DNA from: a bacterium | GTDB taxonomy: Bacteria; UBA9089; JAHJRX01 | Assembly: GCA_018830565.1 (NCBI GenBank) | Contig: JAHJRX010000020.1 | Span: 1-57,102 of the forward strand | Length of the DNA stretch: 57,102 bases | Direction of reading: 5' to 3' | Shown here: positions 25,313 to 34,140 of the stretch, one piece after another | Position numbering within the stretch: the stretch's first letter is position 1 | Layout: each line of letters starts with the position of its first letter | The notes under the pieces: generated by a model | What the model was told of the DNA's origin: nothing | Databases searched by the model: none | What the model saw: only the letters and a program-made list of their open reading frames with translations | Program-made: the position numbers and the translations under genes

Positions 25313-26146
25313 ATGAAAGCATATGCTCCAGCCAAAGTAAACTTATATTTAAGAGTATTAGCCAAGCGAAAAGATGGTTACCATAATATTGAAACAATAA
25401 TGCAGACTATATCTCTGTACGACACTCTTATTTTTTCAAAAAGAGACGATGCTAAGATTATTCTTTCTGGTGATAATTCTTTAATTCCCAACAATAGTGA
25501 TAATTTAGTTTTTAAAGCTGCTAAAATTTTAAAGAAGTATACTAATTATAAAAAGGGAGTAAATATCTTTCTCAAGAAAAGAATCCCCATAGCCGCAGGA
25601 TTAGGAGGAGGAAGTAGTGATGCGGCTTCAACTTTAATGGCTTTAAATAAATTTTGGGAAATAAATTTAAGTCAAGATAAGCTGATAGCTTTAAGCCAAA
25701 AATTAGGAGCGGATGTGCCATTTTTTTTAGTCAGAGGAACTGTCCTGGCTACCGGAACTGGAACTACCCTTACTCCCCTGAAACCAATTCCTAAAACTTG
25801 GTTAGTCCTTATTTATCCTAAGATTAAAATTTCGACTAAGTGGGTCTATAATAAAGTAAAAATTAAGTTGACAAAAAATAATCTAGACATTAGAATAAGG
25901 CAATTAAATTATGAGTATAAATTTATCCCATTATTGTTTAATTCTTTAGAAGAGGTAGTGCTAAAATATTATCCTTTGGTAGGAGAAATAAAAAAGGAAC
26001 TTAAAGAAAAAGGATCTTTGGGAGTTTTGATGTCTGGAAGCGGCTCTAGCGTTTTTGGAATTACTGCTACCAAGGAAGAAGCTAAATTAATTTATAGATA
26101 CTTTAAATCTATTAATTACCCAGTCTGGATAGCTTATTTTATTTAA
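25313..26146 (+). CDS. ispE: 4-diphosphocytidyl-2-C-methyl-D-erythritol kinase
   Basis: GHMP kinase of the non-mevalonate isoprenoid (MEP) pathway. The N-terminal AYAPAKVNLYLRVLAKRKDGYH, the ATP loop IPIAAGLGGGSSDAA and the C-terminal LMSGSGSSVFG are diagnostic. 277 residues from the ATG at 25313 is the normal length. An upstream in-frame extension to 25220 is open but unlike any IspE and lies just after tRNA-Arg, so I reject it. Confidence 0.94.
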   Translation: MKAYAPAKVNLYLRVLAKRKDGYHNIETIMQTISLYDTLIFSKRDDAKIILSGDNSLIPNNSDNLVFKAAKILKKYTNYKKGVNIFLKKRIPIAAGLGGGSSDAASTLMALNKFWEINLSQDKLIALSQKLGADVPFFLVRGTVLATGTGTTLTPLKPIPKTWLVLIYPKIKISTKWVYNKVKIKLTKNNLDIRIRQLNYEYKFIPLLFNSLEEVVLKYYPLVGEIKKELKEKGSLGVLMSGSGSSVFGITATKEEAKLIYRYFKSINYPVWIAYFI

Positions 26147-26160
26147 GCTAAATTAATGCT

Positions 26161-26235
26161 TGGGGTGTCGCCAAGCGGTAAGGCACGGGACTTTGGATCC
26201 TGTATTCGGGGGTTCAAATCCTCCCACCCCAGCCA
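26161..26235 (+). tRNA. tRNA-Gln (anticodon TTG)
   Basis: Acceptor TGGGGTG pairs with CACCCCA, the anticodon loop CTTTGGA lies in CGGGA/TCCTG, the T loop is GTTCAAATC, and CCA is encoded. It starts 14 bp after ispE. Confidence 0.95.
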
Positions 26236-26400
26236 TAAATTATAGGTAACTGTTCAGGTATCAGCTTTCAGCTATCAGTTTTATTAAGAATAAGTCCATA
26301 TTAAGGCAAGAGAGAGAAGGATTTCGTCAAACACGCTCCTCTCTGATTTTGTTAGCTTTAACTGACGCTGATTGCTGATGACTGAATGGTTATAATTATA
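26236..26400. repeat. Large imperfect inverted repeat of the CTATCAGC type
   Basis: The left arm contains TTCAGGTATCAGCTTTCAGC; the right arm, about 26360-26400, contains GACGCTGATTGCTGATGACT and ends TATAATTATA, pairing loosely with the left end. Between them are AAGAGAGAGAAGGA and TCCTCTCTGAT, a second internal pairing. Non-coding. It fills the gap before the ferredoxin gene. Confidence 0.55.
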
Positions 26401-26466
26401 GTTAGCCAGAGGAGCTAATTAATCTTAATAAAGTAAGAAATAATCGGTAAAGAAAGGAGGTAAGTT

Positions 26467-26643
26467 ATGACTTATATGATCACTGATGAATGCGTAGCCT
26501 GTGGCGTTTGTCAATCTGAATGCCCTTCTGAAGCTATTATAGAAGGTGAAGATAAATACTCCATAGATATTGATAAGTGTACAGAGTGTGGTTCTTGCGC
26601 AGAAGTTTGCCCTTCCGAAGCTTGTGTTATAGCAAAGGATTAA
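26467..26643 (+). CDS. 2[4Fe-4S] ferredoxin (58 residues)
   Basis: Small soluble electron carrier. There are two CxxCxxCxxxCP clusters, CVACGVCQSECPSEAI and CTECGSCAEVCPSEA, in the standard clostridial-type arrangement. The ribosome binding site AAAGGAGG is ideal. It stands as a single-gene unit between repeats and a terminator. It is a plausible partner for hydrogenase-type or other anaerobic redox enzymes, although none is adjacent. Confidence 0.93.
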   Translation: MTYMITDECVACGVCQSECPSEAIIEGEDKYSIDIDKCTECGSCAEVCPSEACVIAKD

Positions 26644-26689
26644 TCATAAATAATGTAGGAGAAAGTCGTTCCACCATAAGTTTCACCAG

Positions 26690-26726
26690 CTTCCGAAGAT
26701 TGTGTTATAGTAAGGGATTAATCATA
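26690..26726 (+). pseudogene. Degenerate duplicate of the ferredoxin 3' end
   Basis: CTTCCGAAGATTGTGTTATA followed by a near copy of the ferredoxin stop region repeats 26612-26648 with three base differences. Only the last ~10 codons are duplicated, about 78 bp downstream, with no start codon. It is best read as a scar of a partial tandem duplication. Confidence 0.7.
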
Positions 26727-26772
26727 GAGCAATTATAAAGGAGAATGTTAAGATCTTCTTAACAATTCTTAA

Positions 26773-26813
26773 TAAAAAGAGATTATTTGAATTTGCCAAG
26801 TAATCTCTTTTTT
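26773..26813 (+). terminator. Rho-independent terminator after the ferredoxin
   Basis: AAAAAGAGATTA (26774-26785) pairs with TAATCTCTTTTTT (26801-26813) around a ~15-base loop, ending in a T-run. Confidence 0.8.
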
Positions 26814-26863
26814 GCTTTAATTTATAGTCTATGAATTTAAAAATGAAATGAAGGCACTTATCA

Positions 26864-27583
26864 ATGAGGGTAGAGAGATTACAAAAAGTCCTTTCTAAAG
26901 CCGGTATTACCTCTAGAAGAAAAGCAGAAAAGTTAATTTTAGAAGGAAAAATTAAGGTAAACCATCAAGTAGTTAGTAAGTTAGGGATCAAAGTCGATCC
27001 TGAAAAAGATGAAATCTTAGTTGACCATAAAAAATTAAGTCTCGAAAAGAAGGTTTACTTGTTACTTTATAAGCCAAAAAACTATATAACCACCTTATCT
27101 GATAATTTCAAAAGACCGACGGTAATGGACTTAATAAAAGATATTAAAGAACGGGTATATCCAATAGGAAGATTAGATTATGATACGGCAGGAATCTTAT
27201 TATTAACCAATAATGGAGATTTTTCTTACCAACTTACTCATCCTAAATTTAAAGTTGAAAAAACTTACTTAGTGAAATTTAAGAATTTTGTTTTAGATGA
27301 AAAGATAAAAAGCTTAAGAAGGGGGGTTAACTTAAGCGATGGTCTTACTTTGCCAACTAAAGTAAAAGTTTTACAGAAAAAAGAAACTCATACTTGGATC
27401 TCTATAACTTTAACTGAAGGAAGAAATAGACAAATTAAGCGAATGGGAGAGGCTATTGGCCACAAGGTAACCTCTTTAAAAAGAATAGCTTATGGATGCC
27501 TAAGATTAGGTAATTTAAAAGAAGGCCAATATAGAGAACTTACCTCAACTGAAATAAGTAAACTATTAAAAGAGACAAAATGA
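26864..27583 (+). CDS. RsuA/RluB-family pseudouridine synthase
   Basis: Isomerises a uridine in rRNA. An N-terminal S4 RNA-binding domain (RLQKVLSKAGITSRRKAEKLI) is followed by the catalytic domain with Asp in YPIGRLDYDTAGILLLTNNG and the family block TLTEGRNRQIKRMGEAIGH. 239 residues fits RluB (23S) or RsuA (16S); RluB-like is slightly favoured by analogy with Gram-positive homologues. It overlaps the next gene by 4 bases (ATGA). Confidence 0.9.
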   Translation: MRVERLQKVLSKAGITSRRKAEKLILEGKIKVNHQVVSKLGIKVDPEKDEILVDHKKLSLEKKVYLLLYKPKNYITTLSDNFKRPTVMDLIKDIKERVYPIGRLDYDTAGILLLTNNGDFSYQLTHPKFKVEKTYLVKFKNFVLDEKIKSLRRGVNLSDGLTLPTKVKVLQKKETHTWISITLTEGRNRQIKRMGEAIGHKVTSLKRIAYGCLRLGNLKEGQYRELTSTEISKLLKETK

Positions 27584-28242
27584 TTAATTTACATACGCAT
27601 TCATTATTTAGTGATGGAATCTTACTTCCTTCTGAATTAGTTAGTCAAGCTAAGGAAAAAGGTTATCAGATCATAGCTATCACTGACCATGCTGATTCTT
27701 CTAATTTAGATTTTATTATCCCCAGAATAGCAAAAGTAAGTCAAGAATTAAGCTTATATTTTGAGGTTGAGGTAATACCAGGAATTGAAATTACCCATGC
27801 TCCTCCTTTGCTTATTCCTAATTTAGTTAAAGAAAGTAGAAATTTAGGAGCTAAGATTGTTCTTGTTCATGGAGAGACTATTTGTGAACCAGTAACCAAA
27901 GGAACTAATTGGGCAGCTTTAAATTGTGATATTGACATCTTAGCTCATCCTGGCTTAATTACTGAAGAAGAAGTTAAATTAGCCCGAAAAAACAAGATTG
28001 CTTTAGAAATAACCACTCGATTAAATCACGCCACCTGTAATGGTTATTTAGCTAATTTGGCTAGAAAAATAGGGGCTCGTTTAGTCATAAACTCTGATGC
28101 CCATACAGATCAAGACATGTTAGGCTATACGAGAACATGTCAGATAGCTAAAGGAGCAGGTTTAAGCGAAGAAGAGATAAAAGAAGCTTTCAATAATGGC
28201 CAAGAAATAGCTAAAAAGATTAGAGAGAAAGAGAGAAGGTAA
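27580..28242 (+). CDS. PHP-domain phosphoesterase
   Basis: Metal-dependent phosphoesterase of the PHP family. It begins MINLHTHSLFSDGILLP with the HxH metal motif, then ITDHAD, a central Glu (VIPGIEITH), VLVHGET, ILAHPG and the closing NSDAH. The full set of metal ligands is present. Histidinol phosphatase-type PHP proteins are longer; the substrate here is unknown. It is translationally coupled to the pseudouridine synthase, and its stop is directly followed by the next ATG. Confidence 0.83.
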   Translation: MINLHTHSLFSDGILLPSELVSQAKEKGYQIIAITDHADSSNLDFIIPRIAKVSQELSLYFEVEVIPGIEITHAPPLLIPNLVKESRNLGAKIVLVHGETICEPVTKGTNWAALNCDIDILAHPGLITEEEVKLARKNKIALEITTRLNHATCNGYLANLARKIGARLVINSDAHTDQDMLGYTRTCQIAKGAGLSEEEIKEAFNNGQEIAKKIREKERR

Positions 28243-28911
28243 ATGACCAAGAAGATTAATAAGAAGACTCTAAAGAGAGATAAATTCTTAAATTTTATGA
28301 TCACTAAGTTAGACTCTTTTAAAAAAGATAAAGCTTCAATTAAGAAAAAACTATACCTCGCAGGCATCATTTGTTTAATCATTTTTGTGGGATTTTCTTA
28401 TCTAAAAGGACAAAAAAGAGAAGCTGAAACATTATATGCCGAAGCTTTGAGAATTTACCATGAAAGCAATAACGAAGAAGGATATAAAAAAGCTAAGGAA
28501 ATCTTTAAAAAGGCAGTGAAATTTAAGCAGACCAAAGCTGGAAAATTGTCTCTCCTTTATGCAGGAAACTGTTGTTCTAAACTTAAAGAATATCAAGAAG
28601 CTTTAAATTATTATAAAATTTTCACCAGTAGTTTTAAGGAATATCCATTAACTGCTCTTGGTCTCATCTCCTTAGCTAATACTGCCGAAGAACTAAATAA
28701 CTTTAAGGAAGCCATTAATAGCTATAAAAAACTTATTAATCTTTATTCCCAAAGTAATTTTATTCCTTATGCTATGATCAGATTAGCTAAATGTTACCAA
28801 GAGATAAAAAATACCAGCCAAGCAGAAAAGACCTTAAAGGAAGTTATAAAAAAATATCCCAAGACTAATTGGGAATTCGATGCTTCTTTTGCCTTAAATA
28901 CCTTAAAATAA
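28243..28911 (+). CDS. Membrane-anchored TPR protein
   Basis: 222 residues. A basic N-terminus leads into one transmembrane segment (about residues 37-53, AGIICLIIFVGFSYL). The rest is about four tetratricopeptide repeats with the characteristic pattern, for example AGKLSLLYAGNCCSKLKEYQ and YAMIRLAKCYQEIKNTSQAE. The orientation suggests the repeats face the periplasm, as in YfgM-like or BamD-like scaffolds. The start codon immediately follows the stop of the PHP gene. Partner proteins are not indicated. Confidence 0.78.
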   Translation: MTKKINKKTLKRDKFLNFMITKLDSFKKDKASIKKKLYLAGIICLIIFVGFSYLKGQKREAETLYAEALRIYHESNNEEGYKKAKEIFKKAVKFKQTKAGKLSLLYAGNCCSKLKEYQEALNYYKIFTSSFKEYPLTALGLISLANTAEELNNFKEAINSYKKLINLYSQSNFIPYAMIRLAKCYQEIKNTSQAEKTLKEVIKKYPKTNWEFDASFALNTLK

Positions 28912-28932
28912 GATAATCTTTAAAGATGCTTA

Positions 28933-29508
28933 ATGAACAAACTATCGCCTTTATTCTTTAATCGAGATACTCTGGTTGTAGCTCAAGATTTATTAGGAAA
29001 GTATTTAGTTCGAATTTGCCATCAGACTAAATTAATAGGGAAGATTGTAGAGACAGAAGCATATATAGGCAATAAAGATCCAGCTTGCCACGCTTATAAA
29101 AGCAAGACTCTTCGGAATGAAGTAATGTATAGAGAAGCAGGATGTTTCTATGTTTACTTTATTTATGGAATGTATTATTGTTTAAATATCGTGACTGAAG
29201 AAGAAGGGAATCCTTGTGCGGTCTTAATTAGGGCTTTAGAGCCGGTGAGCGGCCTCCAACAGATGATGGAGCATAGAAGAGTAAAAAAGATCGAAGAACT
29301 TACCAATGGGCCAAGTAAACTTTGTCAAACTTTAAATATTAATAAAGAACACAATGGCTTAAAGGTAAGTAGCCAAGAAATATACTTAGTTGATGGAAAA
29401 GAAGAAAAAATTGAGATAGTGAAAACTTCTCGCATTGGAATAAGAGTAGGTACTGAAAACTTATGGCGTTTTTATATCAAGAATAGTCCTTTTGTCTCTA
29501 AAAAGTAG
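28933..29508 (+). CDS. mpg: DNA-3-methyladenine glycosylase (AAG/Mpg family)
   Basis: Base-excision repair enzyme that removes alkylated purines. The family blocks are present: FFNRDTLVVAQDLLGKYLVR, IVETEAYIGNKDPACHAY with the catalytic Glu, GCFYVYFIYGMYYCLNIV with the intercalating Tyr, and NGPSKLCQTLNI. At 191 residues it is a normal single-domain bacterial AAG. It ends back to back with a convergent gene. Confidence 0.93.
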   Translation: MNKLSPLFFNRDTLVVAQDLLGKYLVRICHQTKLIGKIVETEAYIGNKDPACHAYKSKTLRNEVMYREAGCFYVYFIYGMYYCLNIVTEEEGNPCAVLIRALEPVSGLQQMMEHRRVKKIEELTNGPSKLCQTLNINKEHNGLKVSSQEIYLVDGKEEKIEIVKTSRIGIRVGTENLWRFYIKNSPFVSKK

Positions 29509-29895
29509 TTAATTACTTGCTGCCTCCTTTTTCTCCTTAAGATCTATCTTTTGTTTGGCTCTTTTTAAGGACTCTTTCTTCTGCTTTCTGATTTTATTAA
29601 TTCTTTGACTTATCTTACTCTCTTTTCCTAAGACCTTCTCTTCGATCTTATCGACTATCAGCCTTAAGGCTAAGAACCGATTTAAAGACTGGGATCTTTC
29701 TCTTTGACATTTTACCTCCAGCCCACTGGGAAGATGTTTTAGATAAACACAGCTCGAAGTCTTATCTTTCTTTTGTCCTCCTTTTTTACTGGATCGAATA
29801 AAATGTTCTTCTATCTCTTTATCGGCTATCCCTAATCTCTCCATTTTATCAAGAAGAGCTTTTTCTTTCTCTGGAGTAACGCCAAATTTACCCAA
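29509..29895 (-). CDS. RF-1 domain protein with GGQ (ArfB-like peptidyl-tRNA hydrolase)
   Basis: 128 residues built around a release-factor GGQ loop, SSKKGGQKKDKTSSCV, followed by a basic Lys/Arg-rich C-terminal tail. It lacks the codon-recognition domains of RF1/RF2, as does ArfB, which rescues stalled ribosomes by putting such a tail into the mRNA channel. The typical RF order RSSGPGGQ is slightly altered (SKKGGQ). Ribosome rescue alongside the tmRNA system is the likely role, but release-factor-like proteins of unknown function also look like this. Confidence 0.78.
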   Translation of the reverse strand: MGKFGVTPEKEKALLDKMERLGIADKEIEEHFIRSSKKGGQKKDKTSSCVYLKHLPSGLEVKCQRERSQSLNRFLALRLIVDKIEEKVLGKESKISQRINKIRKQKKESLKRAKQKIDLKEKKEAASN

Positions 29896-29914
29896 TTCTT
29901 TATGATGCCTTAAC

Positions 29915-30295
29915 CTAGAGCTTACTCTTTTCTTTTATCTCATATAAATTACCAGAAAAATCTCTGATAAAGAGAAGCTCTTTCTCTCCCTTTTTAATTA
30001 TCTTTGGCTTTAAGCCATGCTTCTTGCTCCTATCGATAAAACTTTCTTTATTTTCTACTTCCAGACAAAGATGAAGATATCCTTTGTCTAATCTTCTATC
30101 AGTAATAAAGACTTCAAGCTCTATTCCTTCTCCGGTAAAGACTTCTACTTCTACCTCTTCTTCTAGATTAAAAATATCTTTAGTTAAACTTAGATTTAAT
30201 AAAAAACTTTTGGTCTTTTTAAGTCCTAATACTTCCAAAAAGAAAGTCATTGCTTTCTCTTTATCTATTACTTCTAATCCCACATGTCTTAACAT
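29915..30295 (-). CDS. VOC superfamily (glyoxalase/bleomycin-resistance fold) protein
   Basis: 126 residues with the beta-alpha-beta modules of the VOC fold: RHVGLEVIDKEKAMTFFLEVLGL at the start and the closing FIRDFSGNLYEIKEKS. His5 and the terminal Glu could be metal ligands. Reaction and substrate are not evident. It lies between an RF-1 domain gene and a hybrid kinase on the same strand, with no obvious functional link. Confidence 0.72.
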   Translation of the reverse strand: MLRHVGLEVIDKEKAMTFFLEVLGLKKTKSFLLNLSLTKDIFNLEEEVEVEVFTGEGIELEVFITDRRLDKGYLHLCLEVENKESFIDRSKKHGLKPKIIKKGEKELLFIRDFSGNLYEIKEKSKL

Positions 30296-30312
30296 AAAAC
30301 CCTTCTTCCTAA

Positions 30313-32892
30313 TTACTCGGTGATTACTTGATGTAAAACCTGGCTTAGTTCTTCAATCTTATATGGTTTGGTAATAAAGTTTTTGAAACCATAATTCTTA
30401 TGATCATACAAGACTGAGTTTTCAGCATAACCACTGAGGACAATAGCCTTAACTGCAGGATCAATCTTCATCAGTTCCTTGATGGTTTCTTTTCCTCCCA
30501 TTCCATCAACTATAGTTAAATCTAACAATACTACCTTAAAGGGCTTTTTAGATTCTTTAGCTTTTTTATATGCCTCAATGGCTTCTTGGCCATTTCTGGC
30601 TAACTTTACTTGATAGCCAAGATACTTAAGGAGCTCACCCGTAGTCTCCAAGACCTCTTTCTCGTCATCCATCAATAACACCCTTCCTTTTCCCTTAATG
30701 ATCTTATTTTCTTTCTTTTTAGGAATCTTTTCTTTTTCTTGACTAGCAGGTAAATAAAGATAAAAAACCGTTCCTTTATTCACCTCAGAAGTCGCCTCGA
30801 TATATCCTCCATGCCTTTTAATAATAAGATAAACAATGGAAAGTCCTAAGCCTCTTCCTTTGTCTTTAGTCGTAAAATAAGGATCAAATATCTTTTGAAG
30901 ATGCTCAACAGGTATACCGCAGCCTTGATCTTTAATAGAAACTTTTATGTAATCTCCCCTGGATAAGGGAATAGGCTTTTCTTCTTTTTCTATGGTTATA
31001 TTTTTTGCTTTAATCTCTATTTCTCCGCCATTAGGCATGGCTTCTTTAACATTAAGGATTAAGTTATTAAAAACTTGCATTATTTGTCCAGAATCGCCAA
31101 TGATAGAGTGAAGATCATCCACTATAGAGATCTTGGCCTGGATCGTAGAATCACTTAAATTAAACTTAACTACTTCTTTTACTAATTCGGAAATAGAAAC
31201 AAGGCTTTTAACCAGCCCACTATCTTTTGAGAGAGTAAAAAGCTGTGAAGTTAATTCCTTGGCTTTCAAAGATATATCTTCTATCTCAGAGAGCTTTTTA
31301 AAGATTCTATCCTCTGGCGCTAAATTTATTTTAGCTAAAGTAACATTACTTAGGATAGCCATTAAAATATTATTAAAATCATGGGCAATGCTTTCTGCAA
31401 AAAGGTAAAAGGTTTCAAGTCTTTGAGTCCTTTTTAGTTCTTCCTCTCTTTGCTGTTTTTCAGTAATATCACGAAAGACCAGGACTACGCCTACTACTTC
31501 ACCTCTCTTATTGTGAATAACTATCCCACTATCATCAAGAAGTCGATGTTTTCCATCTCGACTAATAAGCATAGTATTATTTCCTAATCTAACAATTTCA
31601 CCAGTCTGAAGTATTTTTTTTACCGGATCGGGATAACTTTCTTGAGTGTAAGCATCAACAATATTAAAAACCTGACATAGGTGTTGACCTAAAGCTTCTT
31701 TTTGAGTCACTCCACATAGCTTTAAAGCCATTCCATTGATTAAAACTATTTTGCCTTTGATATCAGTAACAATAACGCCATCGTCAATTGAACCTAAGGT
31801 AATAGCTAAGAGTTCTTTTTCAGAAGTTAAAGCTTCTTCTATTTGCTTATGTTTAGTCATATCAGTAAGAACACAAGCAAAACCTCCTATATGGCCTAAC
31901 TTATCTTTTAAGATAGAAGTAGCAAAAACTACCGGAATATTTTTATTAAGCTTTGATTTAAGGGTTACTTCATAATTCTCAAGGATTCCTCCACTATTGA
32001 GCTTATTTAACTTATTTAATAAGATATCTTTTAAATTTTCTGGAAAAATTACCTCTATCTTTTTTCCTTCTAATTCATCTTTATTATATTCTAATAAATT
32101 CAAAGCAGCCTGGTTTATAGTAACTATATTTCTCTTTTGATCTAATAAGATTAAGCCGTCACTCATCGTTGAAATAATATTATCTGCTGCCATTGCCGGA
32201 GTAATAACTAAAATTTTATACTTAACGATAACATAAGTTATTCCTAAAACCCAGATAAGGGCAAAAATATTCTCTATCTCAGGAACCCCAAGATTTAGCC
32301 TTGGTAAAATAAGATTAGTTAAAGAACCAATAAAGAGAGAGATAATGATTACGGTAACCATAACCAAGGCTTGTTTTTTTTCAATTATATTTGTTGTTCT
32401 TCTCTCAAAAATAAGAAGCAAGTAAAGACCTAGACCCATTAATAAAAAATGGTATCCATAAAAAAGATAAGGCCAGATGGAGGTTGACCACATTAATCTA
32501 TATCCATAAGGTCCTTGGCTATAATCAACGATCATAAAATTAGTAAGTTGTTTATAGATAAAGAATAAAGGCAGGGTAAAGATAATAAAGTAAAATATCT
32601 TGGTCTTTAATACCCGCTCATTTTTAGTAAAAATCAAAACAAACCATAAAAAGAAGCTACCATAACTAATTGCTCCTAAAAAAATTATTTGACCAAATAA
32701 TTTAGCCATTCCCTTTGAGGTATGAGGATGAGAAAGAAAAATTTGACCAAGACTCCATAGCGCCAAGCAGATAGTTAAGCTTAAAAATACTCTCTTAAGG
32801 GAAGATTTTGGACTTTTTACTAAAATAAAAGCAGCTAAATATAAATAAATTAAAAAAGCAAAAAAATGTAGATATGATAAAAAAAACTTCAT
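30313..32892 (-). CDS. Membrane hybrid histidine kinase (7TM-PAS-PAS-kinase-receiver)
   Basis: 859 residues. The N-terminal ~235 contain seven or so transmembrane segments of the histidine-kinase 7TM type, similar in layout to the HD-GYP protein at 384. Two PAS domains follow (from MSDGLILLDQKRNIVTINQA and GSIDDGVIVTDIKGKIVLIN). The kinase has H504 in ESIAHDFNNILMAI, the HPK4-type H box, and ATP-binding motifs DQGCGIP and GRGLGLSIV. The C-terminal receiver has MDDEKE near 742, phospho-Asp D791 (LLDLTI) and TKPYKIEE. An internal phosphorelay is likely. The signal and target genes are unknown. Confidence 0.88.
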   Translation of the reverse strand: MKFFLSYLHFFAFLIYLYLAAFILVKSPKSSLKRVFLSLTICLALWSLGQIFLSHPHTSKGMAKLFGQIIFLGAISYGSFFLWFVLIFTKNERVLKTKIFYFIIFTLPLFFIYKQLTNFMIVDYSQGPYGYRLMWSTSIWPYLFYGYHFLLMGLGLYLLLIFERRTTNIIEKKQALVMVTVIIISLFIGSLTNLILPRLNLGVPEIENIFALIWVLGITYVIVKYKILVITPAMAADNIISTMSDGLILLDQKRNIVTINQAALNLLEYNKDELEGKKIEVIFPENLKDILLNKLNKLNSGGILENYEVTLKSKLNKNIPVVFATSILKDKLGHIGGFACVLTDMTKHKQIEEALTSEKELLAITLGSIDDGVIVTDIKGKIVLINGMALKLCGVTQKEALGQHLCQVFNIVDAYTQESYPDPVKKILQTGEIVRLGNNTMLISRDGKHRLLDDSGIVIHNKRGEVVGVVLVFRDITEKQQREEELKRTQRLETFYLFAESIAHDFNNILMAILSNVTLAKINLAPEDRIFKKLSEIEDISLKAKELTSQLFTLSKDSGLVKSLVSISELVKEVVKFNLSDSTIQAKISIVDDLHSIIGDSGQIMQVFNNLILNVKEAMPNGGEIEIKAKNITIEKEEKPIPLSRGDYIKVSIKDQGCGIPVEHLQKIFDPYFTTKDKGRGLGLSIVYLIIKRHGGYIEATSEVNKGTVFYLYLPASQEKEKIPKKKENKIIKGKGRVLLMDDEKEVLETTGELLKYLGYQVKLARNGQEAIEAYKKAKESKKPFKVVLLDLTIVDGMGGKETIKELMKIDPAVKAIVLSGYAENSVLYDHKNYGFKNFITKPYKIEELSQVLHQVITE

Positions 32893-32937
32893 AAATTACC
32901 TTCCCGTCTAATAAAAAAGCACATTTAGGCTCATTTA

Positions 32938-33089
32938 CATGCAATCCATTAATTAAGTTGACATACCTCGTAGGGAAAATCCACCCCCTAACCCCCGCCA
33001 GCGGGGGACAGCCTCGTGGATGTCCCCCGCTGGCGGGGGTTAGGGGGTGGAAATACAACTATTATGTCAAGTTATTTATCAGATTGCAT
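32938..33089. mobile_element. MITE family B, copy 1 (GC-rich palindromic core)
   Basis: Outer ends ATGCAATCCATTAATTAAG and CTTGACATA-type arms form an imperfect terminal inverted repeat (TTGACATA on the left, TATGTCAA on the right, ATGCAATC/GATTGCAT at the tips). The core is a GC-rich palindrome, CCACCCCCTAACCCCC / GGGGGTTAGGGGGTGG, around CGCCAGCGGGGGACAGCC and a short loop. It is strikingly GC-rich against the AT-rich background. Non-coding. It sits between the hybrid kinase and ruvB. Confidence 0.85.
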
Positions 33090-33102
33090 TTATATATAAA
33101 GA

Positions 33103-34140
33103 CTATAATAATTGGTAACTCTTCTTAAGATGTTGATAAGCTAAAGGGGTAGCCACCCTACCTCTATTGGTGCGATCGATAAATCCAATCTTAATTAAGT
33201 AAGGCTCATAGATATCTTCTATGGTTTCTGCTTCTTCATATAAAGAGGTAGTTAAAGTATTAATCCCTACTGGTCCTCCTTTAAATTTTTCAATAATCAC
33301 CTCTAAGATCTTTCTATCCATATTATTTAAGCCCATTTCATCTATCTCTAAACTACTTAAGCTATTAAAGGATACTTCTCCATTAATTACCCCATCTCCT
33401 TTTACTTGAGCAAAATCTCTAATTCTTTTTAAAAGCCTATTGGCCACTCGAGGTGTTCCTCGAGAACATTTAGCAATGTTGGCTATGCCTTCTTGAGTTA
33501 TTTCAATATTTAAGATCCGAGAAGACCTCTTGATAATCTCAGCTATCTCTTCTTGATGGTAAAAATCTAAACGATCAACAATGCCAAATCGATCCCTTAA
33601 AGGAGAGCTTAGCATACCCGGTCTGGTAGTAGCTCCAATTAAGGTAAATTTAGGAAGATCAAGTTTTATGGTTCGCGCTGAAGGCCCTTTGCCAATCATA
33701 ATATCAATCTTAAAATCTTCCATCGCTTGATAAAGAACTTCTTCTATATTTCGATTAAGTCGGTGAATTTCATCAATAAATAAGACATCATCGGGATTTA
33801 AATTAGTTAATAAAGCAGCTAAATCACCCGACTTTTCTATGACTGGAGCAGAAACACTCTTTATGCCTACCCCTAACTCAGAAGCAATAATACAAGCTAA
33901 TGTTGTCTTTCCTAAGCCTGGAGGGCCATAAAACAAGGCATGATCTAAAGGTTCCTGTCGTTTTTTAGTAGCTTGAAGGTAAATTAAGAGATTTTCCTTA
34001 ATCTTTTCTTGACCAATAAACTCCTTAAGCTGAAGAGGTCGTAGTCCTTTTTCAAACTCTTTATCTTTGCCTAATAAGAATGAACTTAAACCTTCTTCTT
34101 TTATCGCGTGATTAAGCATAAAAGACTCGATCTTTTCCAT
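33103..34140 (-). CDS. ruvB: Holliday junction DNA helicase RuvB
   Basis: AAA+ motor that drives branch migration with RuvA. Walker A is [11 protein letters not shown], Walker B is LFIDEIHRL, sensor I is [10 protein letters not shown], and the C-terminal winged helix includes [20 protein letters not shown]. 345 residues, normal. The frame overlaps the 3' end of the upstream GGDEF gene by 29 bases; an internal Met at 34119 would reduce the overlap to 8 and may be the true start. It is separated from ruvA and ruvC by that GGDEF gene. Confidence 0.96.
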   Translation of the reverse strand: MEKIESFMLNHAIKEEGLSSFLLGKDKEFEKGLRPLQLKEFIGQEKIKENLLIYLQATKKRQEPLDHALFYGPPGLGKTTLACIIASELGVGIKSVSAPVIEKSGDLAALLTNLNPDDVLFIDEIHRLNRNIEEVLYQAMEDFKIDIMIGKGPSARTIKLDLPKFTLIGATTRPGMLSSPLRDRFGIVDRLDFYHQEEIAEIIKRSSRILNIEITQEGIANIAKCSRGTPRVANRLLKRIRDFAQVKGDGVINGEVSFNSLSSLEIDEMGLNNMDRKILEVIIEKFKGGPVGINTLTTSLYEEAETIEDIYEPYLIKIGFIDRTNRGRVATPLAYQHLKKSYQLL

